A stretch of 35,541 bases of DNA from Elusimicrobiota bacterium (GCA_026388095.1 JAPLKL010000033.1:1-35541), one strand, 5' to 3'; numbered from the stretch's first letter, positions 13,553 through 22,786 are shown. Notes: generated by a model not told the origin, from the letters alone. Program-made: numbers and translations.

Positions 13553-13711
13553 ATGGACTGCCGCAATAACGAGATTGTCCGCAAGCACGGCGCCAAGGCC
13601 CTTTCTGCCTGGTCCGCGCGCCGTGTGACCACCAGCCTTTTTTTCGAGTCCGACAGCCGCAGCTACCTCTGGGTGACGGACCGCAGCGGCCGTTGCCTAG
13701 CCCGGAGATAA
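13553..13711 (+). CDS. Small 52-aa protein heading the barrel-protease operon
   Basis: An open frame of 52 aa (starting MDCRNNEIVRKHGAKALSAW, ending SGRCLARR) is preceded by a perfect AGGAGG (13539-13544), 8 nt from the ATG, the best ribosome site in the window. It is basic, has Cys3 and a second Cys five residues from its end, and has no signal peptide or membrane segment. It ends 16 nt before the barrel gene, so it is probably the first gene of that operon. A role as a leader peptide or small regulator is only a guess. No family is recognised. Confidence 0.55.
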   Translation: MDCRNNEIVRKHGAKALSAWSARRVTTSLFFESDSRSYLWVTDRSGRCLARR

Positions 13712-13727
13712 GAGCCCCGAGCGACCC

Positions 13728-14855
13728 ATGAAGAACGCGCTGCCCGCCGTCCTGAAGCCGACCGCCCTCGCGGCGGTCCTGGTCTTCGGGGCGACGAGGG
13801 GAGCGGCCGCCAACGCCAGCATATCCGACGATTTTACGGCAATGAGCGGCTGGCTGAGCAGCCAGCTCGCCCAAGGTTTGGCTTTCAACGCGGGCGAGAC
13901 CTTCGACCCGCCGCACGAGCTCAAGAGCCGCCGGGTCCAGCCGGACCTGAGCGTCGGTATCGGCAACATGCCTCTCAACCAGAAGAAATTCCCGCAGACT
14001 TCGGCCCTCACCCTCAACGGCGTCGACGCCGCGGGCTTCTTCCCGTCCTCCGTGCTCTTCCCCAACCTGTCCATGCACCTGCGCGCCGGCCTGCCCGGCC
14101 GCATGGACATGTCGGTCCGCTTCGACGACATGACCACCCCCTCCGGCTACCGCCTCTCGCCCACCATGACGGGCAAGGGCCAGAGCAACTCCATCGGGCT
14201 CGGCCTGCGCAAGCACTTCTTCGGCGGAGAGGGCCGGCCGATGCTGAGTCTGGGCGGCCATTTCAACCATGTCTACGGCTGGTTCAACCTGCACACCACC
14301 CGCGACATGATCATCATCACTGGCCCCGGCACGAGCATCGCCATCAACAACACCGTGGATGGCCAGCTGGCCTGGAACGTGTCCAGCTACGGCTTCAACG
14401 CGGTGCTCAGCGAGTCCTACCGCGGCTGGACCCCTTTCGTGGGCTGCGGCTACAACTACGTCACCGGCTCGGCGAGCGCGGCGCTGCAGATGGCGGCGAC
14501 CACGTTGACCACGCAGAGCCAGGGGGGGGGCAGCGATCACCCGGAGCAGAACCAGGCGCGGTTCATGGGCGGCGTCGAGTTCGACCGGCCCTGGATGCAC
14601 TTCTTCCTCAACGGCGAGATCAAGGCCGTCGGCGAGAACGCCGGGCATTCCTGGATCGCCATGCTGGGCGCGGCGCTGCCCTTCGAGATCGGCATGAACC
14701 TCATCCCCAAGCGCGCGGAACGCAATCCCGAACAGGCCGCGCCGGCCGTCGAGTACGGCGATTACGGCCTGCCGGTCGAGAAGTCGCCGGCCAAGAAGAA
14801 TATCCGCCTGCCGGCCTCGGACAAGGCTCGCCAGGGGATGGTCATCATCGAGTGA
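13728..14855 (+). CDS. Predicted outer-membrane beta-barrel protein
   Basis: A 375-aa exported protein (signal peptide MKNALPAVLKPTALAAVLVFG). The mature chain has alternating amphipathic strands with many aromatic and Gly residues, such as 'LSMHLRAGLPGRMDMSVRFDD', 'NSIGLGLRKHFF', 'WTPFVGCGYNYVTG' and 'FMGGVEFDRPWMHFFLNGEIK'. This is typical of a 10-14-strand outer-membrane barrel. A Lys/Pro tail of about 50 residues follows the last strand, so the barrel is not at the very C terminus. No specific family is recognised. Its stop is 1 nt before the first ATG of the 2323-aa protein, so the two are translationally coupled; the barrel could be its outer-membrane partner or anchor (inference). Confidence 0.82.
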   Translation: MKNALPAVLKPTALAAVLVFGATRGAAANASISDDFTAMSGWLSSQLAQGLAFNAGETFDPPHELKSRRVQPDLSVGIGNMPLNQKKFPQTSALTLNGVDAAGFFPSSVLFPNLSMHLRAGLPGRMDMSVRFDDMTTPSGYRLSPTMTGKGQSNSIGLGLRKHFFGGEGRPMLSLGGHFNHVYGWFNLHTTRDMIIITGPGTSIAINNTVDGQLAWNVSSYGFNAVLSESYRGWTPFVGCGYNYVTGSASAALQMAATTLTTQSQGGGSDHPEQNQARFMGGVEFDRPWMHFFLNGEIKAVGENAGHSWIAMLGAALPFEIGMNLIPKRAERNPEQAAPAVEYGDYGLPVEKSPAKKNIRLPASDKARQGMVIIE

Positions 14856-14856
14856 T

Positions 14857-17800
14857 ATGATGCGCAAGGCCATCGCCGTTCTGCTGAGCTTGGCCCTGGT
14901 GGGGCTCTCCGCCGGGCTGGAGCCCTTGCAGGCCATGGCCGCGGAGGTGGCCCCGGTGCGGGTCAACGGCTCCGGCAACGGCGCGCCGGTGGTCCCGAAC
15001 GCGGCGATAGGCGTCCAGCTCCAGCCGGCCGGCCTGAGCGTCTCTCCTTTGTCCGGACTGCAGGGGACCTTGGGCGCTCTTCCCTCAGCCCCCAAGGTGA
15101 CGGTCCAGGGGATGCCGGCTCCCGTCGCCGGGCTTCTCCAGGCCCTGCCCCCGGCCCTGCCGGGGGCTCTCCCTGCCCCGGCGGCCCAGGCGCAGGCTGA
15201 GGCGCCGCAGACCCCTTTCCAGCAGACCATGCAGCGCCTGCAGGCGCCGTCCATGGTTCAGGATTCCCCGGCCCAGGCCGGCAGCGAGACCTCGGCCGAC
15301 GCGGCCAACCGCGACTTCGCCCAGCGCCTGGGCGAGAAGGTCTCCGCGGCGGCGGATCTGGAAGGCCCGCTGGCGGTCCTCGGGCCTTCAGGCTTGGTGC
15401 CCGCCGCGCCAGGGAAGGTCTCCGCTGAGGATGTCCCTGTCTCTTTGCCCGCCCCAGTCCAGCCCGGCAAGCAGGCCAAGTCCCCGGTCTTCCCGGCCGT
15501 GGTCGCCGCGGTCGCGGCCTTGGTCTGGGAGGGCATCCGGGCCGCGGCTTCCTTGACCGGCGGGGCCGCCCTGCACGCCGCGGGCGCGGCTCCGCTCTAC
15601 ACGGTCCTGCAGGCTGCGGCCGGCGTCGCGGGCTTCACGGTGCTGGGCGTCGGCGCGGTCTTCGCCGCCGCAGCGCTGGCGGACATCGGCTCCTACGCCT
15701 ACGGGATGTGGCGGGGCCGGCAGGTCACGGACGCGGATTTCTGGGATTTCGTGCGCGGCGAGGTCATGGTCGGCCGCATGGACGCGGGCGTCGCCGAGAT
15801 GCTGCGGGTCCACCGGCCCGGCGGGATCTCCTGGAACATGGATTTCGGGTTCACGGCCAACGGCAGCATCCATATGCGGCCCGAGCTCGCGGCCACTCCG
15901 TGGCTCTTCCGCCAGGTCCTCAGCCATGAGCTCCGCCATCTGCGCGGCGGCCCCCAGCGCGGGCCCCCGGCCGGCCGCATCCGGGGCCTCTGGCGCCATT
16001 TCGTCTCCGAGCTCTCCGCCCGGGCGGGGGAGTTCAAGGCCGCCAAGCGGATCGCGCGCACCCGCATCCCGGTCCTGGAGCGGGCCCTGCGCCTGGCCCA
16101 GCTCTCCTTGGCCCTGGCCAAGCCCTACGACGTGCTGGTGGTCAACGCGGGCTCCGCGGAACTCGAGAACCCGGCCGTCTACCAGGCCCTCTCGGGCGGC
16201 CAGGCCCGCGTCTCGGTGGTCAAGGGCGCCGACCCCCAGGCGGTCCTGGGCGACGCCAAGAACGCGCGCCGTTTCCAGGCCGTGGTCCTGGACCAGTCCT
16301 CCGTCCTGCTGCCGGAGGAGAAGTCCGCGGATTCCCAGCGCCTGAGCCAGGCCCTGGAGCAGCTCGACGACCTCTTCGTGCTGGCCACGCGCCTGGTGCC
16401 GCAGACCGGGGCCTTCTCCGATAACGCCGCCCACGCCCAGCGCTACCAGAGCCTGGCCGCCGTGGCCCGGGGCCTCGACCCCCGCGACAAGAAGGCGCGG
16501 GACAAGTTCGAGAAGCTGGTGCGCGAGTTCTGGCAGGACATCGCCGCGACGCGCCTGAAGGGCATCAAGGCCGCCGACCTCATGGCCTCCCTTTATGACT
16601 CCATGCCCAACAAGGGCGTCGCCTTCCTGCCTTTCGGGCCCGAGGCCGCGGGCCTGCCGGTCTGGGAGAAGCTCCTGCGCTTCTGGGAGGCCAAGGACGG
16701 GGGCCAGTTCCGCCTCGTGCGCGTGGACCTGGAGAACGGCGGCCACATCCTCATCTTGCGCAAGATCGAGGCGCGGGTGGGGCTCTGGCTGCGGCCGCAG
16801 AAGGGCTTCCTCGCCGTCACCATCCCGGACGCGGACGCCTCCAGCGAGGCCCGCGAGTCGGCGCGCACGGCGCTCTCCGCCGCGGGGTTCTCCGACCAGC
16901 TCGCCAAGTTCGACGAGCTGGGAGTCGAGATCCGCCACGTCTTCGGCGCGGACGTGGGCCGCCAGGAGATCTACGTGACCGTGCCGCGGCGCAACGCCGG
17001 CGCGATCCGGCGCTTCGTCTCCGCCGCCGCCATGGACGTGGGAGCCTCGCAGGCCAACTTCGAGCCGCACCTCTTCGAGTCCGCGGAGCTGCACAAGGTC
17101 AAGCCGGTCTGGCAGGCGGGCATCACGGGCGCCGACGGCACCATCATGTGGATCGACACCGGGGCGGACAAGACCCACCCGGACTTCGAGGGGCGCCTGG
17201 ACGTGGTGGACATGGTCAACGAGGGCCCGGAGGATTGGATCGGGCACGGCACCCACGTGGCGGGGATCTCGATCTCGGGGGGGGCTGCCTACACCGGCAT
17301 GGCCAAGGCCGCCCACGGCATCATGGCCAAGGTCTTCTCCCGCGAGAACCCCGGCGCCTCGGACGGCGAGATCATGGGCGCGGCGGCCATCGGCATGCAG
17401 AAGGGCGTCGACGTCATCAACCTGAGCCTGGGCAGCAAGGGCTCCTCCAGCGACAACCTGGCCACCTTCTTCTCCCAGCTCACGCACCAGAAGAACGCCA
17501 ACGGGGAGTACCCCTTCGTGGCGGCCAGCGCGGGCAACTCCGGGCCCTTCGACCAGACCCTGAGCCAGCCCGCGGCGGGCGAGGACGTCTTCGCCACCGC
17601 GGCCGCGGCCGTGGGCGAGGATGACCACGCCCCGGAGATATCCTTCTTCAGCTCGGTCGGGCCGGACGTGGACAAGCGTTACGCGGTCAAGCGCGTGCGC
17701 CTCAAGCCCGACGCCACGACCAAGGGCGGCAACGTCACCACGGAGCCGGGCTCTCCCAACGTCTATCGCCTGGGCGTCTACTCCGCCAAGTCCAAGGACA

Positions 17801-20800
17801 TGCCCAAGAATCCCTCGGACACGGCGGACGGCAAGCACACGGCCATGTCCGGGACCTCCATGGCCTCGCCCATGCTGGCTGGCATCGCGCTGCTGGTCCG
17901 GCTGGCGCTGCGCGTGACCGGGGCCGAGACTCCCTTCGTCAAGGAGCACCTGCCCCTGGTCCTCAAGGCCGTGATCATGCGCACCGCCGACGACATGCGG
18001 GTGCCGGTCTGGTTCCAGGGCGCGGGCTTCGTCAACGCCTGGGCCGCCGTGAAGCTCGTGGCCGAGTCGGTGGGCTATGTCCTGGGAAACCGGGCGGCGC
18101 GGCTCTGGGCCACGGTCAAGGGCGCCCAGGCCCCACCGTCCGCCGACGCCTTCGAGTGGGTCGCGCGCTATGAGAAGGTCCTGGCGCTCGAGGACAAGGT
18201 CTACAGCGCCGCCGAGCTGGCCAAGACCGAGGCCAAGGCCCGCTTCGACGACGCCAGCCAGGGCGACGCGGAGGACGGCGAGACCGCGGTCGACTCCCGC
18301 AAAGCCTCGGGCGACGCCGTCGCGGCCGAGGTGAGCGCCAAATTCAACTCGGCCCGGGCCGAGGTCCTCGCCGACATCCTGGCCGCGCTTCAGGACCCGG
18401 TCTGGCTGGTGCGGCGGCAGGCGGCCATGGCGCTGCTGAACCTCAAGACCCCCGAGGCGGTCATGCCTCTGGCCGAGGCGGCCCTGCACGACGCGGACGG
18501 CCGCGTGCGGCAGATGGCTTTCCTGGCCCTGGCGGAGAACACCAGCCACGCCGCGGATGTCATGCTGCAGAAGGCCTCGCAGAGCCCGCTCTGGGACGTG
18601 GCGGTCTATGCGGCTTTCGCTTTGGCCCGGCACGGCGACCGGTCCGCGGTCGAGCGCATCAGCGCGCAACTGGCCAGCGCCGACAAGGCCGTGCGCTTCT
18701 CCGCGACGTGGCTCCTGGGCCAGCTGGGGGACAAGGCCTCGGCGGTCGAGGCCGAGGCCCTCGCAGCCTCGGTCAAGAACGCCTCCGAGCGGGGCAACAT
18801 CCGCCACGTGGCCGCCGCGGCCCTCTCCAACATGGCCGCGGACCAGCCGGCCGCGGTCAGCGACCCCGTCATCAAGGACCTCCTGGAGGCCTCCGGGCCC
18901 CAGAACCTCGCCTTGACCCGCACCGTGGCCAAGTTCTTCCCGATCGCCTTGCGCAACAAGGCCCTGGTGGCCCGGTTGCGGGCCGAGCCGCTCAGATCCG
19001 TGGTGGCCGATTTCGTGCTCAGGAACCGCGCCGCGGTGGGACGGCCGGGCGCGCTGGGCGACCTGGTCAGCCTCCTGGCGCGGGTGGTCAACATCCCCTT
19101 GGACATGCCCACGCCGGTGCCGGACCCCTCCGGCGCGGGCGTGGCCGGCGTGGATCCCGCCCTCGGAGACCTCGACGTCATCGTCGGCCTGCCTGAGGGC
19201 CGGGAGCTCTCCGCGTACCGCGGCAGCGCCGGAGCGGCCGAGTCTCTGGCCGAGGCGGGCCTGGCCCAGGACCTTCTGGGCAGGTTCAGCGCCAGCTTCC
19301 AGGCCGGCCTGCCCGTCTCGCGGGCCCTCTGGCTGAGCGTCCCGGCTCACAAGCTCTTCGCCCTGAGCCTGGAGCTGCGGCACGCGGGCTACTCCGTGAG
19401 CCTGTCCCAGCCCGAGCACAGCCTTTCCCGGACCGCGGCCTCCGAGGGCCTACCCTTGGTCGGCGCCCTGACGCTCGAACTCGGCGACGGCGCTCCGGCC
19501 ATCCCGCCCGGCGCGGACCTCGCCTTCGTGCGCGTCACGGCGGCGAAGGCCGTCTCCGAGGCCAAGGTCATGGCCGCTTTGGAGGCCATCCGTGCCCAGG
19601 CCGGCGACACTCTGCGCAAGCCCGTGGTGGTCTCGGTGAGCCTGGGCAGCCAGGCGGCTGCGGGCTCCGGGGCTCTGGCCGGGCTCATCGACCGCCTGCT
19701 GCTCGACAACGTGGGCGTGGTCCTGCCGGCGGGCAACGAAGGTCCGGCCGAAGGCACCGTCTCGGCGCTGGCCAAGGACAGCCTCGCCGTGGTCGTGGCC
19801 GCCGCCGGCAAGACCGAGGGCCTGGAGAGCTACTCCGCGCGAGGCTCGGCACAGGCTCCGGTCATCTCATGGGCCGACCTGGTCGATGACCTGGGCTCGG
19901 CCCTGCCCAGCTTGCAGGCGGCCGCGGTCTCGGCCGCGCGCGCCATCCTGGGTGAGGACCCGTCGCTGCCGGCCCAGTCGCTCATGCCCGCCGCGGTGGG
20001 GACCGGCGCGGCCGCCGAGAACACCGCGATCAAGCTCGCCCGCATGGCCCGCCGCATGGCCGAGACCTATTCGGAGCATGGCTCCACGCTGCCTTCCGGC
20101 TGGTTCTTCTATCTGGCCGACATCGTCCGGCGGACTTTGAGCCCGCTGCCCGGCCGCGGCTCTTTCGAGGCGGGCGGCGGGGTCTTCGACCATCCGGAGA
20201 AAGCGCTGGAGCTGCTGGAGACGCGGCTCCTCGACCCGGTGGCCGCGGAGCAGGAGGCGCTGTCCCTGTCCCGGGCGGCTCGGGCGCGGTACCATGCGAA
20301 CCGGGCGGCCGGCACCCCGGCCCAGGCCGCGCACAAGGCGGTCTTCAGCGCCGCCCAGGCGGTAGCCGGCCAGATCATGGCCCAGCCGCGGCTCATCGCC
20401 GCCGCCGCCGAACTGACCCGGCGCCTGGCCGGCCGCGACTTCCGGCCCGCGAGCGTCGTCCCTCAGGACGGCCTGGCCTACGTCCGGCAGCTCCGGGCGG
20501 TCCTGGCCGCGGGCAGGCAGACCGCCGGCGGCCCCATCAATCCCTTCGTCTTCCGCAAGACCTCGGGCGGCATGGTGGCGGCCCGGGCCGCGGGGCTGGA
20601 GGGCTTCCTCTACTCCAAGCTCGAGCTCTCCCGCGCCGGGACCTTGGACCTCCGCGAGCTCGACAACTATTTCCGCTACCTCGCAGACCTGCTGGCGGGG
20701 GACTCGTGGACCAAGGGCTTGCGCCGCGACCTCGATACGATCCGGACTTCCGACGCGGCCGCGGCCGAGAAGAACCGGCTCCTCGACGCGCGCCTGGCCG

Positions 20801-21828
20801 CCGCGGTCAGAGAGTATCAGACCGAGCTGCGGGCCGCGGACGCCTCCAACTGGTTCCGGGGCGCGGGCCTCTACGAGCTTTCAGCGAAGGACTACGGCTT
20901 CGCCGCGACCGAGAAGAAGTTCTTCGAACTCCTCGACGAGAGCGAGTTGCGGCGCATCCAGGCGTCAGCCCACGTGGACACGCTCCTGCTCAAGACCAGC
21001 TTCTCGGGAAGCTCCGAAGAGGCCTTCCGGCGGCTGGTGCGGCGGGTCCATTCCTTGGGCCTGAAGATCGCCGTGGAGTGGACGGGTGCGGAGCCTTTCG
21101 ACGACGTCCGGGCCGCGGACCTGGGCGTGGACGCCGTGCACCGGGGCGGGAGCTACTTTGTCGGCGGCCAGGAGCTGGGCCGGGACCGGGAGGCGCTGCC
21201 CGAGGCGCTGGCCAGCCGGGACGCGGACCGCGTCCGCGCCGCCCTGCGGGACGCGGCGTTCTCAGCCTGGCAGCGCGGCGGTCCGGCGGACATGAGCGTC
21301 ATCTCCTTGCGGCGCCTGGGGCGGCTCGGAAGGGGCTCCCTTTTGATGGCGATGCTGCTGCGGCCCGTGGTCCTCAAGACCGAGACCGATGAGGATTCGC
21401 TGCCCGCCGGGCCGGTCGCCGACCTCTTGCGCGAGTTCCTGCGCTTCGCGTCCGCCCGGTCTGCGGAGTACCGGGACCTCCTGGCGCGGGGGGCCATGGA
21501 GGTGCTCGACACCGATCCGGGCACGCCGGTCGTGGCCTACACCCTCAGCGCGGCTTCCGGGGCCAGGCGCAAGACCGTGCTCGCCGCGGCCAACTTGGCG
21601 GATCGGCGGGCCCACGGCTTGTTCCGGTTCAAGGCGGCGCAGTCGGGTTTGGACGAGTTCGCGCCGGCCGCCGACAAGACCTACACCCTGCGCGACCTGG
21701 CCAACGCTGACGCCGACGGGCAACCCGTGACCTACACCCGGTCCGGCCAGGAACTCCTGGAGAAGGGGCTCTACATCGAGCTCGACGGCGGCGGGGTGCA
21801 CCTCTTCGAGGTCGCGGAAGCTCCCTGA
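14857..21828 (+). CDS. 2323-aa chimera: leader, HExxH membrane module, subtilase, HEAT, pseudo-subtilase, GH13-like tail
   Basis: A giant exported protein. Residues 1-30 are a signal peptide and 30-170 an Ala/Pro/Leu leader. Residues 210-290 hold hydrophobic segments followed by a candidate zincin motif HELRH (H357-H361) with E385 as possible third ligand. An alpha/beta region (about 425-690) leads into an S8 subtilase (about 755-1070) with the full set: Asp767 (MWIDTGAD), His797 (GHGTHVAG), oxyanion Asn894 (SAGNSGP) and Ser1001 (GTSMASP). HEAT-like repeats follow (about 1165-1370). A second subtilase-like core (about 1440-1670) keeps VVVSVSLGS and the AGNEGP Asn (N1627) but shows no Asp/His/Ser triad. 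Residues about 1995-2323 resemble a shortened GH13 barrel (GAGLYELSAKDYG, VDTLLLK, HSLGLKIAVEW) plus a beta-sandwich ending. Proteolysis in or outside the periplasm is likely. The other modules' activities are inferred. Confidence 0.88.
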   Translation: MMRKAIAVLLSLALVGLSAGLEPLQAMAAEVAPVRVNGSGNGAPVVPNAAIGVQLQPAGLSVSPLSGLQGTLGALPSAPKVTVQGMPAPVAGLLQALPPALPGALPAPAAQAQAEAPQTPFQQTMQRLQAPSMVQDSPAQAGSETSADAANRDFAQRLGEKVSAAADLEGPLAVLGPSGLVPAAPGKVSAEDVPVSLPAPVQPGKQAKSPVFPAVVAAVAALVWEGIRAAASLTGGAALHAAGAAPLYTVLQAAAGVAGFTVLGVGAVFAAAALADIGSYAYGMWRGRQVTDADFWDFVRGEVMVGRMDAGVAEMLRVHRPGGISWNMDFGFTANGSIHMRPELAATPWLFRQVLSHELRHLRGGPQRGPPAGRIRGLWRHFVSELSARAGEFKAAKRIARTRIPVLERALRLAQLSLALAKPYDVLVVNAGSAELENPAVYQALSGGQARVSVVKGADPQAVLGDAKNARRFQAVVLDQSSVLLPEEKSADSQRLSQALEQLDDLFVLATRLVPQTGAFSDNAAHAQRYQSLAAVARGLDPRDKKARDKFEKLVREFWQDIAATRLKGIKAADLMASLYDSMPNKGVAFLPFGPEAAGLPVWEKLLRFWEAKDGGQFRLVRVDLENGGHILILRKIEARVGLWLRPQKGFLAVTIPDADASSEARESARTALSAAGFSDQLAKFDELGVEIRHVFGADVGRQEIYVTVPRRNAGAIRRFVSAAAMDVGASQANFEPHLFESAELHKVKPVWQAGITGADGTIMWIDTGADKTHPDFEGRLDVVDMVNEGPEDWIGHGTHVAGISISGGAAYTGMAKAAHGIMAKVFSRENPGASDGEIMGAAAIGMQKGVDVINLSLGSKGSSSDNLATFFSQLTHQKNANGEYPFVAASAGNSGPFDQTLSQPAAGEDVFATAAAAVGEDDHAPEISFFSSVGPDVDKRYAVKRVRLKPDATTKGGNVTTEPGSPNVYRLGVYSAKSKDMPKNPSDTADGKHTAMSGTSMASPMLAGIALLVRLALRVTGAETPFVKEHLPLVLKAVIMRTADDMRVPVWFQGAGFVNAWAAVKLVAESVGYVLGNRAARLWATVKGAQAPPSADAFEWVARYEKVLALEDKVYSAAELAKTEAKARFDDASQGDAEDGETAVDSRKASGDAVAAEVSAKFNSARAEVLADILAALQDPVWLVRRQAAMALLNLKTPEAVMPLAEAALHDADGRVRQMAFLALAENTSHAADVMLQKASQSPLWDVAVYAAFALARHGDRSAVERISAQLASADKAVRFSATWLLGQLGDKASAVEAEALAASVKNASERGNIRHVAAAALSNMAADQPAAVSDPVIKDLLEASGPQNLALTRTVAKFFPIALRNKALVARLRAEPLRSVVADFVLRNRAAVGRPGALGDLVSLLARVVNIPLDMPTPVPDPSGAGVAGVDPALGDLDVIVGLPEGRELSAYRGSAGAAESLAEAGLAQDLLGRFSASFQAGLPVSRALWLSVPAHKLFALSLELRHAGYSVSLSQPEHSLSRTAASEGLPLVGALTLELGDGAPAIPPGADLAFVRVTAAKAVSEAKVMAALEAIRAQAGDTLRKPVVVSVSLGSQAAAGSGALAGLIDRLLLDNVGVVLPAGNEGPAEGTVSALAKDSLAVVVAAAGKTEGLESYSARGSAQAPVISWADLVDDLGSALPSLQAAAVSAARAILGEDPSLPAQSLMPAAVGTGAAAENTAIKLARMARRMAETYSEHGSTLPSGWFFYLADIVRRTLSPLPGRGSFEAGGGVFDHPEKALELLETRLLDPVAAEQEALSLSRAARARYHANRAAGTPAQAAHKAVFSAAQAVAGQIMAQPRLIAAAAELTRRLAGRDFRPASVVPQDGLAYVRQLRAVLAAGRQTAGGPINPFVFRKTSGGMVAARAAGLEGFLYSKLELSRAGTLDLRELDNYFRYLADLLAGDSWTKGLRRDLDTIRTSDAAAAEKNRLLDARLAAAVREYQTELRAADASNWFRGAGLYELSAKDYGFAATEKKFFELLDESELRRIQASAHVDTLLLKTSFSGSSEEAFRRLVRRVHSLGLKIAVEWTGAEPFDDVRAADLGVDAVHRGGSYFVGGQELGRDREALPEALASRDADRVRAALRDAAFSAWQRGGPADMSVISLRRLGRLGRGSLLMAMLLRPVVLKTETDEDSLPAGPVADLLREFLRFASARSAEYRDLLARGAMEVLDTDPGTPVVAYTLSAASGARRKTVLAAANLADRRAHGLFRFKAAQSGLDEFAPAADKTYTLRDLANADADGQPVTYTRSGQELLEKGLYIELDGGGVHLFEVAEAP

Positions 21829-21864
21829 GCCGAGCCGGCGCTCAGCAGCCTCCGCCCGCGGGCG

Positions 21865-22233
21865 TCACTCCCCGCTCTTGACCTTCCGCTGTATCTCGTC
21901 GTAGTAGCGGTCCGCCTCCTCCAAGCTCGCGAAGTACTGCTCTTCGGGCACGATCTGGGCGATCTCGAAGACCCTCTGGACCGGCGGCTGCATGTTGCTG
22001 ACCATGAATACGCCCGACGCGAGGTCCTGCCTGGCCTTGAAGATCACGCGCAAGCCCATGCTGCTGATGTACTCCAGTCGGGCCAGGTCCAGGACCAAGC
22101 CCCGGACCGGCGCACCCCTGAGCGTGGCGAGCTTCTGCTCCAGCTGGGGCGCGGTCGCGGTGTCCAGCCTGCCCGTCAAAGACAGTTCGAAGAAACAGGG
22201 CTTGCGCTCCCGCATGACGATCTGAAGTGGCAT
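21865..22233 (-). CDS. STAS-domain anti-sigma factor antagonist
   Basis: A 122-aa stand-alone STAS protein of the SpoIIAA/RsbV type, acting by binding and releasing an anti-sigma kinase. The start at 22233 is fixed by an AGGAGG 7 nt upstream; a longer frame exists but lacks a site. The characteristic strand-loop-helix reads LVLDLARLEYISSMGLRVIF; Ser-Ser before Met-Gly-Leu marks the usual phosphoacceptor position. The C terminus extends into a charged helix (EEADRYYDEIQRKVKSGE). No anti-sigma kinase, phosphatase or sigma factor is nearby, so its partner is elsewhere. It is convergent with the giant protease gene. Confidence 0.92.
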   Translation of the reverse strand: MPLQIVMRERKPCFFELSLTGRLDTATAPQLEQKLATLRGAPVRGLVLDLARLEYISSMGLRVIFKARQDLASGVFMVSNMQPPVQRVFEIAQIVPEEQYFASLEEADRYYDEIQRKVKSGE

Positions 22234-22334
22234 CTTGGCATCCTCCTGGCGCAGATGTCCATCGCCCGGGCCGTGGATTCCAACACGGGAGATCCCATCC
22301 GCCTTTCGACTAAAGCCGTTATCTCTGGTCCGGC

Positions 22335-22604
22335 TCAGCCGCCGCAGCAACCATTCGATTGCGGCGTCTGGGGGACGCTGGTGGTGTTGTTGGTATTCTG
22401 GTTGACGTTGACGTTCACATTGGCGTTGGCATTCTGGTTGACGTTGGCGTTCACGTTGACGTTGACGTTGCTATTGTTATTGCTGTTGTTGTTGCCGTCA
22501 AGCTGTTTCGCATGGGCCTTCCCTGCCGAGAGGCCCATGATCCCCAGCGCAACGACAGAAAACACGATGACTGACAGCCGATAGAACCTTGCTTTCATTT
22601 TCAA
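22335..22604 (-). CDS. Secreted Asn/Val-repeat small protein
   Basis: An 89-aa exported protein. A signal peptide (MKMKARFYRLSVIVFSVVAL ... KAHA) is followed by a mature part of only about 55 residues. It is an Asn ladder: poly-Asn/Ser, then alternating N-V/N-A/N-Q dipeptides for about 25 residues, then Thr/Pro/Gln and a terminal GCCGG. Alternating Asn and small hydrophobic residues would give a strand with one polar and one apolar face, as in amyloid-like or beta-solenoid ladders. The vicinal Cys pair at the end could crosslink or bind metal. GGAG 8 nt upstream and TATACT on the minus strand (22639-22634) support expression. No family is recognised. Confidence 0.75.
   Translation of the reverse strand: MKMKARFYRLSVIVFSVVALGIMGLSAGKAHAKQLDGNNNSNNNSNVNVNVNANVNQNANANVNVNVNQNTNNTTSVPQTPQSNGCCGG
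22401..22496 (-). repeat. Hexanucleotide repeat array coding the Asn/Val ladder
   Basis: About 16 imperfect copies of a 6-bp unit (GTTGAC and variants GTTGGC, GTTCAC, ATTGGC, ATTCTG, GTTGTT on the plus strand). Each unit adds one N-x dipeptide without shifting frame, so slippage would change ladder length. Confidence 0.8.
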
Positions 22605-22684
22605 TCTCCAAGTCTTGCGAATTGAACCCCCTCAGTATAACTCCCGAAAGACACGCCATGCAAGAGACCGTTATCTCTCACCCC

Positions 22685-22713
22685 TTGCAGTAGGGCTTGG
22701 TCAGGTGTATGCT
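22685..22713 (+). promoter_or_regulatory. Likely promoter of the secreted glucan enzyme
   Basis: TTGCAG (22685-22690) and TATGCT (22708-22713) are 17 nt apart. Transcription from here would give an untranslated leader of about 175 nt that includes the palindromic element at 22787-22840. Confidence 0.45.
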
Positions 22714-22786
22714 ATTTTATCGAAATCACTGGAGTGAGGGGCGTGGCGACGGGCTCGAAGCGCAGGGGTATTTCTATACATCTTAA

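Noticed and set aside
15388-19419. A 1343-codon open frame on the minus strand inside the giant protease gene
   Set aside because: It is the antisense of strongly GC3-biased coding sequence, with His/Gly/Arg/Leu-rich composition and no domains, while the plus-strand frame has full subtilase motifs.
22401-22496. Possible CRISPR or satellite array
   Set aside because: The 6-bp period is far too short for CRISPR, has no spacers, and is in frame with a secreted protein.
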